Below are positions 34,535 to 39,230 of a stretch of DNA of 39,230 bases, piece by piece. The position numbers were made by a program, and so were the translations under genes. Position 1 is the first letter of the stretch. Each line of letters opens with the position of its first letter. Source of the stretch: Deltaproteobacteria bacterium (lineage in GTDB: Bacteria > Desulfobacterota > Desulfobulbia > Desulfobulbales > S012-135); NCBI GenBank assembly GCA_015488275.1, contig WFOD01000033.1, positions 1-39,230 on the forward strand, given 5' to 3'. A model generated the notes under the pieces. The model was not told where the DNA came from and did not search any database. It saw only the letters and a list, made by a program, of their open reading frames with translations.

Positions 34535-35751
34535 CCTTGGGCCATCTGGGTGAGGTTCCACATGGGAAGGAAGATGGCCAGGGCGAAAAAGCCCACCACG
34601 CCGGTGAGGCCGGCGATGAGGATGGGCGCGATGGCCTCGGACAGGTTCTTGATCGCGTGCTCCACCTCGTCGTCGTAGTGGCGCGCCACCTCGCGCAGCA
34701 TCTCCTCCAGCGAGCCGGATTCCTCGCCAATGGCGATCATGTTGACCACCATCGGCGGGAAGGACGTGGACTCCCGCAGCGGGGTGGCGATGCCGTGCCC
34801 TTCTTCCATGTGGTGTTTGATCCTGTTGAATTCAGCGGTGATGGCCGCGTTGCCGATGGCCTCGGAGATCACGTTGATCGCCTCGATGATCGGGATGCCG
34901 CTAGCCAGCAGGATCGCCAGGATGCTGGAGAAGCGCGACATGGCCGTCTTGAGGAACAGGGGCCCGACGATGGGCAGGCGTAACAGGAGCCGGTCGCGAA
35001 CAAGGCGGCCCGTTTCGCTTCGCAAGGCAAGGCCGAGGAGCAGGGTGACGAGCGTGAGCCCGGCCAGCAGCCACGGCCATTGATGGGCCAAGAGATTGTA
35101 GAGCAGCAGGCAGATCTTGGTGGGCAAGGGGAGTTCGAGATTCGCCTTCTCAAAGATGGTGACAAACTTGGGGATCACAAAGGTCAGGAGGAAGAAAAAA
35201 GCGCCGCCCAGGGCGAGAATGACCATCTTTGGATAGGTTAGCGCTGACTTGACGTCTTCCTTGACCTTGTGTTCGTGTTCGATGATAAAGGTCAGGCGCT
35301 CGAGGATCTCGGGCAGCGAGCCGGAGATCTCGCCGGCGGCGATCATGTTGCAGTAGAGGGGGGAAAAGATGCGGGGATGCTTGGCGAACGCCTTGGCCAA
35401 GGATTCGCCGCGGTTGACGTCTTCATTGATCTGGACAATGGCCTGGCGGAGCACCGGGCTTTCGGTTTGCTCCTTGAGCACTTCCAAGGTGCGGGTGATC
35501 GGCAGGCCGGCCCGCAGGAGCGTGTTCACCTGTTTGGTGAACATGAGCAGATCCGGGAGTTTGACCCGCTGGAGACCAGCGAAAAAGGAGAGGCCGTCGG
35601 CCTGTTTTTTGGCGGCGACCTTTTTGACCTCGGTGGGAATGTTGCCCTGGTGGGCGATGAGCATCTGAGCCGCTTCGGCCGAATCGGCCTCCAGCGTGCC
35701 GTTGATGCTCTTTCCTTCCGGCGAGATGGCCTTGTAGGCGAACTGGGGCAT
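34531..35751 (-). CDS. Type II secretion/type IV pilus inner-membrane platform protein (PilC/GspF/MshG-like)
   Basis: MPQFAYKAISPEGKSINGTLEADSAEAAQMLIAHQGNIPTEV; MFTKQVNTLLRAGLPI; GEISGSLPEILERL; VVNMIAIGEESGSLEEML. Confidence 0.95.
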   Translation of the reverse strand: MPQFAYKAISPEGKSINGTLEADSAEAAQMLIAHQGNIPTEVKKVAAKKQADGLSFFAGLQRVKLPDLLMFTKQVNTLLRAGLPITRTLEVLKEQTESPVLRQAIVQINEDVNRGESLAKAFAKHPRIFSPLYCNMIAAGEISGSLPEILERLTFIIEHEHKVKEDVKSALTYPKMVILALGGAFFFLLTFVIPKFVTIFEKANLELPLPTKICLLLYNLLAHQWPWLLAGLTLVTLLLGLALRSETGRLVRDRLLLRLPIVGPLFLKTAMSRFSSILAILLASGIPIIEAINVISEAIGNAAITAEFNRIKHHMEEGHGIATPLRESTSFPPMVVNMIAIGEESGSLEEMLREVARHYDDEVEHAIKNLSEAIAPILIAGLTGVVGFFALAIFLPMWNLTQMAQG

Positions 35752-35757
35752 GACCTT

Positions 35758-37452
35758 TTAGACGAGTACGGTGTCGGCCGCTTCTTCAAAAGTGGTGATG
35801 CCTGCGGCGATCTTGGCCGCGGCCACGTCCTTGAGCAGTTTGAGTTTGCCGGCCTCGTGCAGGCGCTGGGCCATGTCTGTGGCCGAGAGGCCTTGGGTGA
35901 TCATCTCCCGCACCTCGTCGTCCACCACCAGCAGTTCGTAGAGACCGATACGGCCGCGGTAGCCAGAGTTGTTGCATAAGGAGCAGCGGCCAATGGTGCG
36001 GTAGCGGGCGTTGGGAAAGCGGTCGGTGCCCCAGAACTTGATCAGTTCGGCGGGCGGGGCAAACTCTTGGGCGCAGCTGTCGCACAGCCGCCGCAAAAGT
36101 CGTTGGGCGCAGACGCCCAGCAGCGAGGCTGAGAGCAAAAACGGCTCGATGCCCATGTTTTGCAGCCGGGTCACCGTGCTAGTGGAGTCGTTGGTGTGCA
36201 GGGTGGAGAGTACCAGGTGGCCGGTGAGCGCCGCCTGGATGGCGATGTTGGCCGTTTCCTTGTCGCGGATCTCGCCCACCATGATCACGTTGGGGTCCTG
36301 GCGGAGGATGGAGCGCAGGCCAGAGGCAAAGGTCATGCCCGCCTTGACGTTGAGCTGCACCTGGCGCACTCCCTCCATCCGGTATTCCACCGGGTCCTCC
36401 AGGGTGATGACGTTGATCTCCGGGTTGTTGACTTTGTTGAGGATGGCGTACAGGCTGCTTGACTTGCCCGATCCGGTGGGCCCCACGCACAGGAGCATAC
36501 CGTAGGGTTGGCGGGCCAGGCGCAAGAGCTTGTCGTAGTCGTCATCCTCGAGTCCCAGCTTTTCCAGGGGCAGGGCGCCAGCGCTCACGTACAGCAGGCG
36601 CATGACCACGTTTTCGCCATAGATCGTTGGCAGGGTCGAGACACGGACGCTGATTTCCTGCTGGTCCACCGTGATATTGAACCGGCCGTCCTGGGGGATC
36701 ATCGTGTTGGCGATGTCCATGTTGGCCATGATCTTGAGCCGCGAGACGATGCCGGTCATGGTGGAGCGGGGTGGAGGCGGCATCTCGTGCAGTTTGCCGT
36801 CGATACGGAACCGGAGCTGGATGCGGGTCTTTTCCGGGCTGATGTGGATATCGCTCGCCCGTTGCATCACCGCCTGCCGCAGGATCGAGTTCACCAGCCG
36901 CACCACGGGCGCGGCGTCGGCCATGTCCTGCAGCGTGCCGATGGACTCGGTTTCCTCTTCGTCGCTTGAGACCTCTAACTCGCCGTCAAGGTCGTCGAGC
37001 ACCTCGCCGACCTCGGAGCGGATGCCGTAAATACCGTTGAGCAACAGGGTGAATTCTCCCTTGGAGCAGATGTACGGCTCCACCTCGAGGCCGGTGGCCC
37101 GCTCGATCTCGTCGAGCACCTGGAGGTCCATCGGATCGACCATTGCCACCTTGAGGGTGAATTCGTCCCGCGCCAAGGGCGCTACTTGCCGCTTGGTGGC
37201 CAGTTCCTGGGGAATCAACTCGGCCAGACGGGGATCCACCGTCTGCCGCTCGAAGTTCAATTTGGGGATCTGTAGCTGCCGGCTCAAGAGGTCGATGATC
37301 GCCTCTTCCTTGACAATGCCCCGGCTGACGAGAAAGTCGCCCAGGCGCATGCCTGAGCGGCGCTGCTCGGCCAGCAGTTCTGGCAGGCGGGCTTCATCGA
37401 TGAGGCCGGCCTCGATGAGCATCTCCCCTAGGCGTTTGCGGACCCGTTTCAT
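35758..37452 (-). CDS. Pilus assembly ATPase (PilB/GspE/MshE-like) with MshEN N-domain
   Basis: KRLGEMLIEAGLIDEARLPELLAEQRRSGMRLGDFLVSRGIV; Walker A GPTGSGKSSSLYAIL; CxxC zinc site CDSC...CSLC. Confidence 0.95.
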   Translation of the reverse strand: MKRVRKRLGEMLIEAGLIDEARLPELLAEQRRSGMRLGDFLVSRGIVKEEAIIDLLSRQLQIPKLNFERQTVDPRLAELIPQELATKRQVAPLARDEFTLKVAMVDPMDLQVLDEIERATGLEVEPYICSKGEFTLLLNGIYGIRSEVGEVLDDLDGELEVSSDEEETESIGTLQDMADAAPVVRLVNSILRQAVMQRASDIHISPEKTRIQLRFRIDGKLHEMPPPPRSTMTGIVSRLKIMANMDIANTMIPQDGRFNITVDQQEISVRVSTLPTIYGENVVMRLLYVSAGALPLEKLGLEDDDYDKLLRLARQPYGMLLCVGPTGSGKSSSLYAILNKVNNPEINVITLEDPVEYRMEGVRQVQLNVKAGMTFASGLRSILRQDPNVIMVGEIRDKETANIAIQAALTGHLVLSTLHTNDSTSTVTRLQNMGIEPFLLSASLLGVCAQRLLRRLCDSCAQEFAPPAELIKFWGTDRFPNARYRTIGRCSLCNNSGYRGRIGLYELLVVDDEVREMITQGLSATDMAQRLHEAGKLKLLKDVAAAKIAAGITTFEEAADTVLV

Positions 37453-39041
37453 GGTTGCGTCGGTGCCGGCGCGTCGCTGGCCGGCTGGGGGGTGCTGAGG
37501 ACGTGGGGGGTGATGAAGATCAATACCTCCTCGAAGCCCGAGGAGTTGGCGTCGTTGCGGAACAGGCGGCCGAGAAGCGGCAGGTTCTGCAAGCCCGGCA
37601 CGCCGGTCTTGCCGCGGGAGGTGCGCTCCTTGGACAGGCCGGCGATGACCACCGTGGCCCCGTCCTCCACCAGCAGTTGGGTATGGGCCTGCTTTTTGAT
37701 GATCGTCGGGTTGCCGCCCACCGACTGGGTGAAGTCCACTTCATCCTTTTTGGCCTCCAGGTCGAGCTTGATGAGCGAATCGGCGATCACGTGGGGGGTG
37801 ACGGTGAGTTTCAGCGTGGCCTCTTTATATTCGATCTTCACCGTGTTGTCTTCAATGGTCTGAAAGGGGATGTCCCGGCCGCTTTCGATCACCGCCTCGT
37901 TGTTGTCCAGGGTGACGATGGACGGCTGGGAGAGGATGTTGATCTTGCCCTCTTTTTGCAGGGCGGAGAGCTGCATGTCGAGGATGTCGCCGCTGTTGTT
38001 GAACAGCAAAAAACCAAAGCTCGCCGGTTCGAAGTTGCCGATCGCCTGGGCGGGCAGATCAACGCCAAAGCCTTGCGTGCCTATGCCGGTGCGGTTTTGT
38101 CCCCTGGTGCCGGCCTGGTAGGTGGTGCGGCCAGTGGTCTGGTCTGTGACACCGGCTACACCGCCGGGGGTCAGGGCCAGGGTGCGGTCGGCGGCCAGAC
38201 TCTCCTGCCAGAAGCCGCCCCACTGGATGCCGAGTTCGCGCGCCGTGTCCTGCGAGGTCTCCACGATATGGGCCTCGATGAGGATCTGCGGAGTCGGCCG
38301 GTCCAGCTCGGCGATCAGGGCGGCCATACTGGCCAGGTTGTCTTCGGTCTCGGTGACGATCAGCGAGCGGGAATGCTGGTTCACGGTGATCGATCCCCGC
38401 TCCTTGCCGTCTTCGTCCTTGCTGAGCATGGGTTTGAGCGACTCGGCGATGCCAGCGGGATCGGCGTATTCGATGGGAAAGACGCGGGTGCGCAGCGGCG
38501 CCGCCTCGATCTTCTGTTGTTCGAGGTCTTGGCGTTCGACTTCCCGCTTGACGTCTTCCATTGTCAGAACGCGCAAGAGTTGGCCGTCGCGGCGCAGCAC
38601 CAGGCCATAGGCGTCGATCAGGCCGCTGAACACCACGTCCCACGGCATGTTTTCGATATGGAGGTTGACCGTGCCGCCAACACTCGGGCTGATGAGAATA
38701 TTCTGGCCGGCCATCCGGCCCAGGGCGCGGAGCACGGTGGGCAGGGCGTCGTCCACAAAGCGGACCGAGATTTTCTGGGAGGGCAGGTCCTGCCTGGCGC
38801 TGGGTGCCGCGGGTTGCGCTTTTTGGGAAGAGGCGGGCAGGCGCGCACCCTTTGCCGCGCCAATCTCGCTACCGGTGTGTTCCGGCTGGTCTGTCTTTTT
38901 CTGTTTCTGCTGCGGGGCGGCGGGGATGACCGGTCGGGAGCGCTCGGCCCGCGCCTGCCACTCTTCGAACATCCCGGGCGTTGGTTGCGTGTTCGCCTGG
39001 CATCCCAAGAGAAGGAGAGCGGCGAAGGCGGCCAGCGGCAT
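37449..39041 (-). CDS. Secretin (PilQ/MshL-like), lipoprotein
   Basis: MPLAAFAALLLLGCQANTQPTP lipobox start at 39041; ISVRFVDDALPTVLRALGRMAGQNILISPSVGGTVNLHIENMPWDVVFSGLIDAYGL; VVIAGLSKERTSRGKTGVPGLQNLPLLGRLF. Confidence 0.93.
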   Translation of the reverse strand: MPLAAFAALLLLGCQANTQPTPGMFEEWQARAERSRPVIPAAPQQKQKKTDQPEHTGSEIGAAKGARLPASSQKAQPAAPSARQDLPSQKISVRFVDDALPTVLRALGRMAGQNILISPSVGGTVNLHIENMPWDVVFSGLIDAYGLVLRRDGQLLRVLTMEDVKREVERQDLEQQKIEAAPLRTRVFPIEYADPAGIAESLKPMLSKDEDGKERGSITVNQHSRSLIVTETEDNLASMAALIAELDRPTPQILIEAHIVETSQDTARELGIQWGGFWQESLAADRTLALTPGGVAGVTDQTTGRTTYQAGTRGQNRTGIGTQGFGVDLPAQAIGNFEPASFGFLLFNNSGDILDMQLSALQKEGKINILSQPSIVTLDNNEAVIESGRDIPFQTIEDNTVKIEYKEATLKLTVTPHVIADSLIKLDLEAKKDEVDFTQSVGGNPTIIKKQAHTQLLVEDGATVVIAGLSKERTSRGKTGVPGLQNLPLLGRLFRNDANSSGFEEVLIFITPHVLSTPQPASDAPAPTQP

Positions 39042-39157
39042 GGCCGTCCGCAACCAGGGAAAACGGCGTGGCGCGGGACGCGCGCGCCCCTGTCTTGCTT
39101 TGCGTCCACGGCCCGCCAGGGCGGCGGGCCGAACCGGGCCGTGTCCAAGGAAGGCCC

Positions 39158-39230
39158 GAAAAGGAGCCAAGAAATTCGTGAGGTTGGCCGAAACTTTGTG
39201 TTGGCCAACCGTGGTCGAAAAAGCCAGGGA
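39158..39230 (+). repeat. Copy G: partial MITE-like element, truncated by the window edge
   Basis: GAAAAGGAGCCAAGAAATTCGTGAGGTTGGCCGAAACTTTGTGTTGGCCAACCGTGGTCGAAAAAGCCAGGGA aligns with the middle/right part of copy B. Confidence 0.8.

Noticed and set aside
38618-39208. Minus-strand ORF starting MANTKFRPTSRIS and a similar ORF at 17520-17807 (MAKTEFRPTSRIPWLF)
   Set aside because: N-termini are translations of repeat copies G and B; bodies are antisense or out-of-frame to real genes.

Overview
39.2-kb GC-rich chromosomal segment, by gene content probably from a deltaproteobacterium-like (Desulfobacterota) organism; the taxonomy is inference. Conserved backbone: a methyl-accepting chemotaxis protein next to a PstS-like binding protein, tRNA-Leu(TAG), the tig-clpP-clpX-lon proteostasis cluster, tRNA-Val(TAC) and tRNA-Asp(GTC). 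Accessory content: (i) a translationally coupled four-gene locus (9453-15671) encoding a TolC-like outer-membrane protein fused to a glycoside-hydrolase-like TIM barrel, an HlyD-type adaptor, a zinc-ribbon (TackOD1-like) protein with a degenerate GGDEF domain that keeps an RxxD I-site, and a membrane GT2 glycosyltransferase. It reads as a c-di-GMP-controlled tripartite exopolysaccharide synthesis and secretion system and is the best candidate here for an undescribed system. (ii) A GT41 (OGT-like) TPR glycosyltransferase. (iii) A sulfur-carrier module: ThiS/MoaD-like protein with a masked C-terminus, ThiF/MoeB-like E1, JAMM-TusA fusion and a cysteine-free Rrf2 regulator. (iv) A BvgS-like hybrid kinase with two binding-protein domains, plus a response regulator-kinase. 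(v) An MSHA/type IV pilus cluster (minor pilins, two paralogous pilins, MshG/MshE/MshL-like). Scattered through the window is a structured palindromic MITE-like family: two 152-bp full copies plus 22-bp solo hairpins and partial copies. Both 152-bp copies and one 22-bp copy carry 4-bp direct repeats matching YTAR. One full copy sits in-frame inside the hybrid kinase; others abut stop codons or supply a protein C-terminus.
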